64,000 nucleotides of DNA from Ursus arctos (GCF_023065955.2 NW_026622875.1:9464501-9528500), one strand, 5' to 3'. Positions 1-10,602 are shown, counted from the stretch's first letter. Made by a program: numbers and translations. The notes: generated by a model from the letters alone, not told the origin.

Positions 1-739
1 AGGCCCAATAACTGGCATTCATACCATTTTGAGTTGAATTACTGACACCTTTTCTAGCTTTCATTTAACTAAAAACCCTAACAGAATAGAAACTTTCCTC
101 TTCCCTACCCTCCCAAGCTTTTCCCTAGAAACTCACTTGAGGATCATATAAAGGAGAATTTAATATAATCTATTTATAAATAACATTTTAAAACTGAAAA
201 CTGTATTATCCTTACATACTTTTACAATTAGAACAATAAATTAAAAAATGTTAGTTGTACATGATCACAGCTAAGAGACAACATGTTGACGAGGCAGACA
301 GCACTGGTTTAAGGAATACACAAGCTGAGAGCAAGACCTAAATAGTGTAACATGTTCATCTGGGGGCCTTCTTGCACTTAAGACTTCTAAAGTCACGGTA
401 CATTTTCACACCAAGAGGCAGACATGAGGATATGACTTCCTGATACCTGTCCTTCAAGGCAGAAGCAAGCAAGTCAACCCTATAGCAAACCATTGTTTGA
501 ATATTTACTTTTGGTTAAATGACAGATGTTCCCAAACTATAAAATCTCAGCCTGAATATTTAGTTCCTATAACCTTATTCACTCCATAAGCACTCTATAA
601 AGTACCGCCTTTTTACATTTCTAAATTTGGTGTATATACTTTCATATTTCATTTATCTAAGTCATTCCTATTTCAGTATTAGCAGAAAGATTAAACTGCA
701 AAAAGTTATGCCACAGATCAATGAATTCACACAACTCAC
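1..739 (-). other. GMPS intron 12 (partial)
   Basis: AT-rich intronic sequence downstream of the exon 12 donor. I recognise no repeat family, RNA gene or further exon. The next exon, beginning with Gly-Asp-Cys, is not present. Confidence 0.7.
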
Positions 740-865
740 CTGCACACCTACAGTTTTAATTGGCAGAAGGAAGGCATTCAATGAATGCAAACTTGTAATT
801 TGCATCAGCTTCTCCTGGTCTTCTTCCGTTGTACAAGCTTTGACTCTTTGTAATAGTGTATGCGG
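740..865 (-). CDS. GMPS: GMPS exon 12 (codons 479-520), last exon in the window
   Basis: Encodes PHTLLQRVKACTTEEDQEKL and onward to LLPIKTVGVQ, ending in phase 0 at GTGCAG|GTGAGT, a near-consensus donor. The acceptor is TTTTCTCAG. The vertebrate enzyme continues with GDCRSYSYV..., which must be encoded further left, outside this window. No polyadenylation site for the gene is present. Confidence 0.96.
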
Positions 866-2878
866 CTGAGAAAACCAAACAGACATTTCTTAAGGTTTCA
901 AGAAATAAGGTATTCTTTTGGTATCTATTACTGTCTTATGTATCTATCCTTACTGGTTTACAGCAATAGTTCCTATTTGATATTTTTCTTTGACTTGTGT
1001 GTGCTGTGCAATACATCAGAATTTCACTCCTGAGGGCCAGGGATATGAGAAGTTAAGTATCAGGATAAGAAACACAACTTATATTTGTGTACTTCGGGGA
1101 TTTAATCCTGTCACCATCAAGGGACATACCTCACATGAGGTAAACCTTTTTCTTATAACAAAACTTCTTACCATAAAGTCACTTTTGTTTAAAATTAATA
1201 GATCTCCACCAACTTTTTTTTGGTGTATTTCCCTAGTCTATGCTCTTCCATTCTTTTACTTTCATTCTTTCTATCCTTAGGTAAACAGACTATAATTAGA
1301 TTTTACTTCTCAATCCAGTTTGACAATCTATGTCATAACTAGAGATGTTAGTCCTTTTAATTAACTGTCGGTTAATAATATGGTTGAATTTCATTCTACC
1401 ATTTTATTCAGCAGTTTCTATTTGTTCCAGTTTTTAGGTTTCTTTCTCTTTTCTTACATTTTTCTAAACTATTTCTCCTAGTTCATTTATTTCTCTTCTA
1501 CTGGTTTTGAAGTTAAACCCTGTATTTTTCTTCTTTTAGTAGTTCCCCTAAGTGTTAACACGGATACTTAACAGAAGAGAATCAATCTCTCTGTCCTCCT
1601 GGCAAACAATACAAGCATCTTCGCTTTAACTCCAATCAATTTCCTGTGGCTTATATGCTATTTTAACTGTATATTGTTATAATATTTTTAAACAAACAAA
1701 AATTAGAGATTATTTTATTATACAGCCCATGTTTGTTTCAGGCTGAGAGCCACTGCCTTCAGTTCCTTAAGTATTTGACTGTTGGTAGTCAATTCTGTTT
1801 ATCTAAAAATGTCATTTGCCCTAGTTCTTAGAAGACAGGTCATCTGCTCACTATTCACAATTATTTTCTCATGTAATCTTCTTGTTTTTACTGTGCTTTC
1901 AGTATAATAGTCTTTCCTGGATAAACAATCTTTCTTCTGTAGCTGTTTTGTCTTTGGCAGTCTGCAGTTTTGGTAGGTATGCCTACTAGGTGTCATTTAT
2001 TTTTCCATTATCCTAAATCAGATGTGTTAACATTTCCTGAATCTGAGGCATGGTGTCTTCACCAGTGTGGACGAATTCAAATATTTTTATCTATTATCTC
2101 CTCCTGGACATACGTTAAAATTGACCTTTTCATTCTATTTTAACCTCGTCTCTATATATTTTTTCTTTGATGCTTTGTTCTGATTTCTGGAAAATTTCTT
2201 AACATCTCTCCTTGAGTTCATTACTTCTTTCTTTAGCTGTTTTCAATTTCAGTTATTTTCATTACTAGAACTTAATTTTTTCAAAGCTGCCCAAGTTATT
2301 TTGATAGTCTTTTACTATATACCTTATTCTAATTATCAACTGCTTCTTTTAATTCTATGTACTTTATACTAACTCCGGTATCTGAAGTGTTTGAGGGTCT
2401 TGTTCTGCCAGTTTTTTCTGCTAGCTCTCATTCAAGTTACCTTACTTCTATATAAATTTTGTAATTTTTTAAGTTCATATATATTTATTGAAACTCTATA
2501 TGTGGGGATCTTTTAAGGTCTTAAGACACTCAAGAATTAACACTGCTAAGCCTGACACTTGGAAGCACTACCAACCAGGTCCACTTTAAATTCTTAGCTT
2601 GAAGTTTTTCAGACCCCTTCACATCTAGCAGTTCCAGGGATTCAAGGTATCTTATCTGTTGTAAGGTTAAAAAGATAAGTCTACATTTACAAGTCTCTGT
2701 AGAATATTTTCTTTACAGTCATTTAACATGTTAAATTACCCTGAATTCTCAAAAAATGAAACTCTAACACATTCATTGTAAATACTACAGTACTACAAGA
2801 ATCCATTCAATTCCTTATACTGATGAGCTGTGTCTATTTAAAACTCCTATAATATACAAATTCAAAGGGAATTATTAC
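866..2878 (-). other. GMPS intron 11
   Basis: AT-rich, T-rich on the plus strand. The stretch about 1300-2480 reads like an old, heavily decayed antisense L1 (phrases such as tctatatgtggggatc and t-rich runs), but I cannot assign it firmly. No SINE is present, unusual for this locus. Confidence 0.5.
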
Positions 2879-2994
2879 CTTCTTAACACTTGCAGAAAAA
2901 TCAGCTACTATTTTCAAAATATTGTTGGTTTCAGGGAAGTCCTTACAAATATAAGGTTCTTCAGCACATATTACTCTGATTGCCAGGCCAGGAC
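2879..2994 (-). CDS. GMPS: GMPS exon 11 (codons 440-478)
   Basis: Completes GPGLAIRVICAEEPYICKDF and continues PETNNILKIVADFSASVKK, ending in phase 0 at AAGAAG|GTAATA. The acceptor is TCTCTTTAG. It belongs to the C-terminal dimerisation/XMP-binding domain and appears identical to human from memory. Confidence 0.96.
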
Positions 2995-3162
2995 CTAAAG
3001 AGAACAATAACCACTGTATTTAATATAAATTTTATATTTAATATAAAAATATCAGTTTCCAAATATAAAATCCTTCCAAAAATTAAAATCCATTGGCCAT
3101 TTTAAGTTTTTTCCAGTTTTACTGAGACATAATTGACATATAACCATTATAAGTTTGGTGTT

Positions 3163-3529
3163 TTTTTTAAGATGCATTCATCTATTTGAGAGAGAGGGAA
3201 GGGTAGAGGGAGAGAACACCAAGCAGACTCCCTGCCAAGAATGGCGCCCAACTGGGGAGCCAATCCAACGATCCCGAGATGAAATCAAGAGTGGGAGGCC
3301 CGAGGCGCCTGGGTGGCACACTCGTTGGGCGTCTGCCTTCGGCTCAGGGCGTGATCCCGGCACTATGGGATCGAGCTCCACATCAGGCTCCTCCGCTAGG
3401 AGCCTGCTTCTTCCTCTCCCACTCCCCCTGCTTGTGTTCCCTCTCTCGCTGGCTGTCTCTATCTCTGTCAAATAAATAAATAAAATCTTTAAAAAAAAAA
3501 AAGAGTGGGAGGCCCAACCGAGCCCCTTC
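3163..3529 (-). mobile_element. Older CAN-SINE, interrupted by a younger SINE
   Basis: Reverse-oriented tRNA-Lys SINE: T-rich tail at 3161-3170, body 'gcagactccctgcc', and head remnant at 3516-3529. It is split by the younger SINE at 3302-3500, which duplicated 'aagagtgggaggccc' of this element. Divergent from the young subfamily, so it inserted earlier. Confidence 0.85.
3302..3500 (+). mobile_element. CAN-SINE, young bear-type subfamily
   Basis: Head GGCGCCTGGGTGGCAC (3304 on), RNA polymerase III A/B-box region, CT-rich middle, AAATAAATAAATAAAATCTTT tail and poly(A). Flanked by a 15-bp direct repeat aagagtgggaggccc at 3287-3301 and 3501-3515, proving insertion into the older SINE. Confidence 0.95.
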
Positions 3530-3615
3530 ACTTTAAGTTTTTTTTAAGTGTTTTATTTCAAATGTAACTATTAGTTTCCCATCCAACTCATCATTTTTTA
3601 GAATGCTTTAGTTCT

Positions 3616-3815
3616 TTTTTTTTTTTTAAAGATTTTATTTATTTATTTGACAGAGATAGAGACAGCCAGCGAGAGAGGGAACACAAGCAGGGGGAGTGGG
3701 AGACAAAGAAGCAGGCTCATAGCGGAGGAGCCTTATGTGGGGCTCGATCCCATAACGCCGGGATCACGCCCTGAGCCGAAGGCAGACGCTTCACCGCTGT
3801 GCCACCCAGGCGCCC
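3616..3815 (-). mobile_element. CAN-SINE, young bear-type subfamily
   Basis: Reverse copy: poly(T), attttatttatttatttgac, GAGAGAGGGAACACAAGCAG, ending at the GGCGCC head. Target-site duplication gaatgctttagttct (3601-3615) against gaatgcttcagttct (3817-3831), one mismatch. It faces the SINE at 3302-3500 only 115 nt away. Confidence 0.95.
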
Positions 3816-4609
3816 TGAATGCTTCAGTTCTCTTTACATCAATGATTTCTATCTCCTATTTTTGATCGTCCATGTATTAAATGTCACAAAATTCTCCAAT
3901 AAATATTAATTCAAAATATACATGCCCATCTTTTTTAAACTTATTAAAGGAATTTTTAAATATATAGAAAAGTAAAGAGGACAGTGTAATGAACCACCTT
4001 ATTATTCATCACCCAGGTCAACTACCAATCTAATTTTAGGAAGAAGAATATGCTGTTTAAAAAAAAAAAAAAAAGGTACAACAGAGTGTTTAATTCCAAA
4101 AATGTGAACTGGTATTTCTATTTCACCAAATACTTAAAAGGATGAAAACATAAGGTATGCATGGATCTAAAAAAAGTGGATTCTGCTTCTTTACTATAAC
4201 AGAAAAGGTATCCTGTGAGATATCTGGTTATAGACAAAACCTTAGCCATGTTTCATTAATTCCTCAGTTTCATTCTTTATCTGTAGAATAAACAGCTTAT
4301 TTGAGGTAAGTAGTATGCCTTATTTCTTTAAAAGCACCAAAATGTTTTTTACCAAAGAAATCTTACATAATAAATAAAATCCAATATATAAATATACTTT
4401 TAAAAGCCAAGTGACTCTAGTGCAATGATGACCAAGGACACAGACCACTTGGCTCGCTCCATTACATTCACACACAATCCTTTGCCAACACACAGGTTAG
4501 AGACTGAACATCTTGAATTCCCAGATTTGAAGTTTATTGATACAAACAACTCTGATCACCACACGAATATACCTTTGTAACACTGCTTATAGGACCAATA
4601 AGATATTTA

Positions 4610-4930
4610 AGAGTACAAGCTCTGAAGTGAGACTATCAGGGCTAGAATCCCAGCTCCAAACCTAACCTGCATTACTTTTTGGCGAATTGGGCTCTGTCCT
4701 CAAAATATCCTCAACTATAAAGCAGAATAATGGTAGTTTTATTGTGAGGATCAAATAAGACAGTATGTGTAAAATATTCAGAATGCCTAGCACATACTAG
4801 TACTTAAGAATTGTTAACTTTTACTATGCTTAATTACACCATTCTCTCAACTCATCACCTAATGACTATTATAAAGAGCCAGAAACTGAGGTACAAGACT
4901 TACCCAACCTCAAGAACTTATAACAAAAAT
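4610..4930 (+). mobile_element. MIR-type SINE relics
   Basis: The layout 'gctctgaagtgagac...ctagaatcccagctcc' followed by 'attgtgaggatcaaataaga' and 'gcctagcacata' matches the MIR core and tail order; a second scrap at about 4860-4920 has 'agaaactgaggtac'. Ancient and diverged. Confidence 0.6.
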
Positions 4931-5216
4931 AGTTTAAGACTCTCAGTTCTAACTTTAAATAAATACCACCTCTAATTAGTTATTTTTCTGTATGACAGCA
5001 GCAAAGAACTATTTAAACTGAGTATTTTTTATTTGTTCATGAATTAGTTACATACAGCCCTATGCAAAGAAGTAATTCATCCATTCAGATAAGTCAACCA
5101 TAGGATTAGGATTTCAGAGAACCACATTTTAACCTGGCCTTCCATGGAAGGCATCATGGTATAGCAGAAAGAACATATAAATTGCTGCTCTAACACTAAG
5201 AATTGTATTGCAATGT

Positions 5217-5643
5217 GGGACACCTGGGTTGCTCACTCTGTTAATAAGCATCTGACTCCTGATTTCAGCTCAGGTCGTGATCTCAGGGTTGTCAGATCAA
5301 GCCCCATGTCAGGCTCCACACTGGGTGCGGAGCCTGCTTAAGATTCTCTCTCCCTGGGGCGCCTGGGTGGCACAGCAGTTAAGCGTCTGCCTTTGGCTCA
5401 GGGCGTGATCCCGGCGTTCTGGGATCGAGCCTCACATCAGGCTCCTCCGCTGGGAGCCTGCTTCTTCCTCTCCCACTCCCCTGCTTGTGTTCCCTCTCTC
5501 GCTGGCTGTCTCTCTCTGTTGAACAAATAAATAAAATCTTTAAAAAAAAAAAAAAAAAAAAGATTCTCTCTCCCTACCTCTCTGCCTATTCCCCTGCTGG
5601 ACTTCATGCTCGCTCTAAAATAAATAAAATCTTAAAAAAAAAA
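5217..5643 (+). mobile_element. Older CAN-SINE, interrupted by a younger SINE
   Basis: Head 'gacacctgggttgctcactc' at 5219, middle to 5355, resumed at 5561-5643 with 'cctacctctctgcctattcc', 'aaataaataaaatctt' and poly(A). The younger copy at 5356-5560 duplicated 15 bp of it. Possible outer duplication attgtattgcaat/attgtgtggcaat. Confidence 0.9.
5356..5560 (+). mobile_element. CAN-SINE, young bear-type subfamily
   Basis: Complete copy from GGGGCGCCTGGGTGGCAC to a poly(A) of about 18. Perfect 15-bp target-site duplication agattctctctccct at 5341-5355 and 5561-5575, lying within the older SINE. Confidence 0.96.
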
Positions 5644-5948
5644 AATTGTGTGGCAATATTATTAAAATAACTCTATGCCTTGTTCTTCTCATCTGTTGGC
5701 AACATTATAGGTCAGACTCACTGGAGTATTGTAATATTTAAATATAAATACAATGGAAAATAATTATGTAAGAAAATGAAGTACATACAATAGATATTAA
5801 GAAGAATTTTGTTCCCCACCCACCCTTTCCTTTCTCTAAAGTTACATATTCCCTGAGATAAAAATTTATTTCAAAATTGTCTGAAGTGATTTTTCTTCAA
5901 CATGAAAGTCTAATGACAAATCGAGCAATTCTTTTTTTTTTTTTTTAC

Positions 5949-6054
5949 CTGGAAATGGATGCCTGGAAACTAACTCCTCCGGAAGTCCAAGTTCTCTGCC
6001 TAAAATTCTTACTTCATCCTTATGAAAATCTTTCAGAGGTTCTATTACTTTTCC
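5949..6054 (-). CDS. GMPS: GMPS exon 10 (codons 405-439 plus 1 nt)
   Basis: Encodes [20 protein letters not shown] and [16 protein letters not shown], ending CCAG|GTAAAA. KDEVR and RHPFPGPG (completed by exon 11) are hallmark motifs at the start of the XMP-binding C-terminal domain. The donor is followed at once by a 15-base A run (minus strand), so +5 is A. The acceptor is CATCTGTAG. Confidence 0.97.
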
Positions 6055-6617
6055 CTACAGATGGAAAAAGCCAATTAATACCAATTAGTAATGAAAATGA
6101 CATGGAAAATAAAGAGTAACATATTATTGGCCTTTCCTTTTGATTTTTAAATCTAAGGTGAAAGACATTTTTTAAAATTTCATATCTTAAAGTATTTTCT
6201 CCCATGTGTTCATAAGGAATTAGATGAATATTTTACTGATCTTCATACTTTGAAACACATTTTAAACATAAACCTTTCAAATATAAATAAATCAGAGCAG
6301 TCCTACCCACCATCTCTGATCTAATTCTCATTAGAATGGAAAGCAATTAGAAAACATCATACTAGTGTTTCAAAATTAAAGCTCTCCAAGTGATATCATT
6401 AAGTGAAAAGACAACCTACTCCTATTTGATAAAAGGCCTATACAGTGTATAAAGAAGACTTACAATTCAGTAATAAAAAGACAAATAAACCAATCAAAAG
6501 TGTGTAAAAGATCTGAATAGGTATTTCTAAGAAGATATACAAATGGCCAATAAGCACATGAAAAGATGCTCAACATCATTAGTTATTAAGGAAATGCGAA
6601 TCAAAGTCACAATGAGA

Positions 6618-6810
6618 GGGGCACCTGGGTGGCTCAGATGCTTAAGCATCTGCCCTCGGCTCAGGTCATGAGCCCAGAGCCCTGGGATCAAGCCTCACAT
6701 CGGGCTCCCTACCCAGCAGGGAGCCTGCTTCTCCCTCTCCCTCTGCTGTTCCACCTGCTTGTACTCTCTTGCTCTGTCAAATAAATAAATAAAATCTTAA
6801 AAAAAAAAAA
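6618..6810 (+). mobile_element. CAN-SINE, middle-age subfamily
   Basis: Head gggcacctgggtggctcaga, 'gcagggagcctgcttctccc', tail 'aaataaataaataaaatctt'. Duplication tcacaatgaga at 6607-6617 and 6811-6821; inserted into the L1 relic. Plus-strand orientation is antisense to GMPS. Confidence 0.95.
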
Positions 6811-7020
6811 TCACAATGAGATACCACTTCACATCCACTAAGATGCCTATGACAGACAGTAGCCATCTTAATGAGTGTGAATTACAAAAAAAGAGAGAGA
6901 GAGAGAGAAAAATAACAATTGTTGACAAGGTGTGGAACACTGTTGGTGGATTAAAATATGGTATAACTGCTATGGAAACGTTAAGAAGTCCCTTTTAAAA
7001 ATTAAAAATAGAACTACCAT

Positions 7021-7148
7021 GGGGTGCCTGGGTGACTCAGTCAGTAGAGCATGCAACTCTTAATCTTGGCATTGTAAATTCAAGCCTCATGGTGAATGTA
7101 GAGATTACTTAAAATCTTACAAAAACAAAACAAAACAAAACAAAAAAA
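7021..7148 (+). mobile_element. Short CAN-SINE (tRNA head plus A-rich tail)
   Basis: ggggtgcctgggtgactcag, 'agagcatgcaactcttaatc', 'tgtagagattacttaaaatc', then (CAAAA)n. This is the short form without the CT-rich body. It interrupts the L1 between 'gaactacca' and 'ctaccgtatgatcc'. Confidence 0.9.
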
Positions 7149-7703
7149 CCTACCGTATGATCCAGCAATACTGCTTCTTATATATAACAAAAAAACAAAA
7201 CAAAACAAAAAACTGAAAGCAGGGTCTCCAAGAGATATTTGCCAACTCATGTTCATAGCAGCACAAGTCACAATAGCCAAAAAGTAGAAGCAACCCAAAT
7301 GTCCATTGATAGATAAATGGATAAACAAAAGGTGTCTATACATACAATGAATCATTATTTAGCCTTAAGAAGGAAGGAAATCCTGTCACATGTTACAACA
7401 TGGATGAACCTTGAGGACCTATGCTAAATGAAATAAGCCAGTCACAAAAAGACAAATGATTCCACTTTTATAGGATATCTAAAGTAGTCAAATTCATGGA
7501 GACAGAAAGTAGAATGGTGGTTGGGAAGAAGGAGAAGAGAGCAGCTGTTGTTCAAGGGATATAAAGTTTCAGTTTTACAAGATGAATAAGTTATGGAGAT
7601 CTGTCTCACAACAATGCAAATACACTTAACATTAGCTATACATTTAAAAATGGTTGGGGGGGAGGGAGAAAGGCTTTATGGAGAAGTTCTCATAAGCTTT
7701 TAC

Positions 7704-7877
7704 CTCTTCTCTCAACTTTCTGATAAGCTCTGTGTCATTGTGATGGGTTTTGATGAGTTCAGCTTTGCCACTTGCAACAAGGGATGCACTTTCAATTAAA
7801 TCAGGCCGTAAAGTACCTTGGGCAAGGAAAACCTCCTCTGGTTTCAGGTTCATTTCTCCAATTACTTCATTGGCAAT
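7704..7877 (-). CDS. GMPS: GMPS exon 9 (codons 347-404)
   Basis: Encodes IANEVIGEMNLKPEEVFLAQ, GTLRPDLIESASL and up to LIRKLREE, ending in phase 0 at GAGGAG|GTAAAA-like sequence (GAAGAG|GTAAAA). The Q-G-T-L-x-P-D-x-I-E-S pattern is a GMP synthase signature found from bacteria to mammals. No stop or frame break. An L1 relic ends about 50 nt beyond the donor. Confidence 0.96.
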
Positions 7878-8361
7878 CTATAACCAAGAGGAGTAAAACA
7901 GCCTTTTAAGAGATTAATCTTTTAAAAAGATAGCAGTCTTTTTTTTATACTTTCAACAAGATTTCTCAGAATCCTTTTGCAATATTGACCAAGAGATAAA
8001 ATCCATACCAACCCCCAAAGTAAACTCTTTTAAGAACATATGCTTTAGAAAGATTCAAAAAGATAGGCAAACATTCAAGAGCCTGAAAACTAGCCACGGA
8101 AATACTCAAACAACTAAAAAGTCTAATAACAACTGAAATACCTAGTCTTAACTACTTAAAATAAAAGCCTGGCAACGTAGTATACATGTTTTTTTAAAAA
8201 CCAGTCAGTGTAATAGTAACATACACTAAAATTCTTAACCAAAAAAAAAAAAATCAAAATTAGTCAGCAGATTTGATTATTTGATACAAGGACAAGGAAA
8301 ACCAAATATTGAAATTCACATCAAAAACAGTACACACTGTGGATATTTTTTAAAAAGGTAC
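7878..8361 (-). other. GMPS intron 8
   Basis: A 484-nt intron of unique AT-rich sequence with short A/T runs. No repeat family or RNA gene recognised. Confidence 0.7.
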
Positions 8362-8513
8362 CTTAACAAAAGTATCCCCAATAATTTTTCTTTTCTCTTC
8401 AGGACTTGTTGTCATATTTAATGTTTTGCTAATTCTTTTTCGTGGAGTTCTATCTTCATCTGATATTGGTAAAGTTGTTGTTCCGTTGTAGAAAGAATGA
8501 GCAGCATTTATCA
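8362..8513 (-). CDS. GMPS: GMPS exon 8 (codons 296-346)
   Basis: Encodes VINAAHSFYNGTTTLPISDE and ends KIIGDTFVK in phase 0 at AAG|GTACCT. The donor lacks G at +5, so it looks weak. The acceptor is CTTCTTCAG; upstream of it the polypyrimidine tract is short because a SINE lies from intron position -28. The exon is 152 nt, so skipping it would shift the frame in the middle of the ATP-pyrophosphatase domain. Confidence 0.96.
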
Positions 8514-8540
8514 CTGAAGAAGAGAAGAGAAGCACATTTT

Positions 8541-8732
8541 TTTTTAAAGATTTTATTTATTTATTTGACAGAGATAGAGACAGCCAGCGAGAGAGGGAAC
8601 ACAAGCAGGGGGAGTGGGAGAGGAAGAAGCAGGCTCAGCGGAGGAGCCTGATGTGGGGCTCGATCCCATAACGCCGGGATCACGCCCTGAGCCGAAGGCA
8701 GACGCTTAACGACTGCGCCACTCCTGCGCCCC
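8541..8732 (-). mobile_element. CAN-SINE, young bear-type, beside the exon 8 acceptor
   Basis: Reverse on the plus strand, hence sense in the GMPS transcript: its A-tail points at exon 8. Full copy, head at 8732. Perfect 14-bp duplication gagaagcacatttt at 8527-8540 and 8733-8746. The exon begins at 8513, so the SINE ends at intron position -28 and the inner duplication covers -27 to -14. It has therefore replaced the region where the branch point usually lies. Confidence 0.96.
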
Positions 8733-10176
8733 GAGAAGCACATTTTAAAACTAATAGAAGATTTGAAAAAACATAAATGATGGGTCAAACTACAGAAAGA
8801 AAACCTAGGTGGATCTTCTGATCACCCTTACCTTGGCTACATATTACAGAACTACCAATAAAACCACGATTAACAGAGTCCAGACACAGGAACTCACTAA
8901 ATTTTGTTTTTTTGAGAATCCTGTGGCGTTTAATAATCTAAGGCCATGATATCATACATTATTCCGGTTGCTTTCCTGTATTCAGTGCCCCACCAGAACA
9001 GCAAGCAAAAGCCAAAGGAAGAAGGATAGCCCAAGGGAACTGAAAGCAGTTCATATACAGAGATCAAAATCCTGAGAGTTGCACACTGAAAAACTGATGT
9101 TTATCAACAAACACTTAGCAATCACTGGCTATCCTTTTATTTTTAAAGAGCAAGGTAATTAAAAACTTACTAAGATCTCTACTTGGTAGTAAGGCTGAAC
9201 AACTCGTGAACCTCACTGAAACATAGCAGGCTAATTCACTGGGGGACATCAGTGAATTTGTAGCTCTTTCTCTTAAACTGGTCAATTACCCCAGAAAAGA
9301 TACCTCCAATCAGCATTCTGATAACAAAACACCAGAAGTGGCAGGGAGAGAGAGTCACCATTCAGTATACAGATTTTTGCTTACTCCTACTGTTTCTAAT
9401 GTAGAATCTTATTTCTACCCCCAACTATGCCTGGTACTGATATGCCCAAATCCAAAGTTTCTTTTATGTAGCCTCTCTAGAGAATAAATCCGTCTTCCGA
9501 TAAGGAGGGATAGCAGCAATTTATTCCTGTGTTAAGGAAAAGAATCTCTTTCTCAGATTTTCAACCAATCTGTTGTAGGCTCACGCAGAGAACCACACCC
9601 CACAGGGAAGCCAATGTTTCCAAATCTTGAGCCTCCCCACAAGTCCTGCTTTTGTTAGTTTCCTCCCCTTAGCAACATTTTACTAGATATATCTCCTCAG
9701 ACAAGGGAAAGGAAAGCAAAAATAAACTATTGGGACTACATCAAAATAAAAACCTTTTGCACAACAAAGGAACCTCTCAACAAAATGAAAAGGCAACCGA
9801 CTGACTGGGAGAAGATATTGCAAAGGACATATCTGATAAGGGATTAATATCCAAAATATATAAAGAACTTATACAACTCAACAGCAAAAACACAAATAAC
9901 CCAATCAAAAAAGGACAGAGGGCCTGAATAGACATTTCTCCAAAGAAGATATACAAAAAGCCAAAAGTGCATAGAATGATACTCAGTATCACTACTTATT
10001 AGGGAAATGCAAATTAAAACCACAGTGAGATATCACCTCACGGTTGTTAGAATGGCCATCACCAAAAAGACAAGAGATAATAAATGCTTGCAAGGATGTG
10101 GAGAAAAGGGAAGCCATGTGCAATGTTGGTAGAATTGTAAATTGGTACAGCCACTACAGACGAGTTTTGGTAGCTT

Positions 10177-10379
10177 CTGGGGGCCTCAGTCAAATGTCCA
10201 GCCAGACTTCAGCTCAGGTCATGATCTCAGTGTAGTGAGATAGAGCCCCGCATTGGGCTCCATGCTCAGCGTGGAGTTTGCTTGAGATTCTCTCTCTCCC
10301 TCTGTGTCTCCCCGCCACTCCCTCCCCTGCTCACACTCACTCTCTCTAAAATAAATAAATAATATCCTTAAAAAAAAAG
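10177..10379 (+). mobile_element. Old CAN-SINE
   Basis: Degraded head 'gggggcctcagtcaaatgtc', then 'tcagctcaggtcatgatctc', 'gctccatgctcagcgtggag', 'tctctctccctctgtgtctc' and 'aaataaataaataatatcc' with poly(A). Inserted in the L1 relic. Confidence 0.85.
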
Positions 10380-10582
10380 AATTTTTGGAGGATCTTCAAA
10401 AAATTAAAAATAAAACTACCATGTGATCCAGCAATCCCACTTCCAGAGATATACCCAAAGGAAATGAAAACACACAAAAAGATACCTGCACTCCCATATT
10501 CATAGTAGCATTATTTGCAATAGCTAAGATATGGAAACAACCTGAGTATCCATCAACGTATGAATAAAGGTGTGATATATAT

Positions 10583-10602
10583 ACACACACACACACACAC
10601 AA
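10583..10602 (+). repeat. (AC)n microsatellite
   Basis: Pure AC run of about 9 units after 'tgatatatat'; part of the L1 3' region. Confidence 0.85.

Larger units (their letters stand above)
2995..5948 (-). other. GMPS intron 10
   Basis: Holds an old L1 3'-end scrap (about 3100-3160), a SINE nested in an older SINE (3163-3529), a facing SINE (3616-3815), decayed L1-like sequence (about 3890-4060), MIR relics (about 4610-4930) and a second SINE-in-SINE (5217-5643). The rest is unique AT-rich DNA. A 15-T run on the plus strand abuts the exon 10 donor. Confidence 0.7.
6385..7655 (+). mobile_element. L1 LINE relic, ORF2 C-terminus and 3' end
   Basis: Sense L1: 'acaaatggccaataagcaca', 'atgagataccacttcacatc', 'atgatccagcaatactgctt', 'aatggataaac' and 'gaaataagccagtcacaaaa' follow the usual order of ORF2 end and 3'UTR. 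Many stops and frameshifts; dead and antisense to GMPS. Confidence 0.9.
6055..7703 (-). other. GMPS intron 9
   Basis: Mostly one plus-strand L1 relic (about 6385-7655) broken by two SINEs (6618-6810 and 7021-7148), plus a (GA)n stretch near 6890-6910 and A-rich (CAAAA)n stretches near 7120-7210. Unique sequence remains near both exons. Confidence 0.75.

Noticed and set aside
3155..3531. Overlapping ORFs of 66-117 codons on both strands
   Set aside because: They translate SINE sequence; the same peptides (ASERGNTSRGSGR, GVIPALWDRAPHQAPP) recur at every young SINE in the window.
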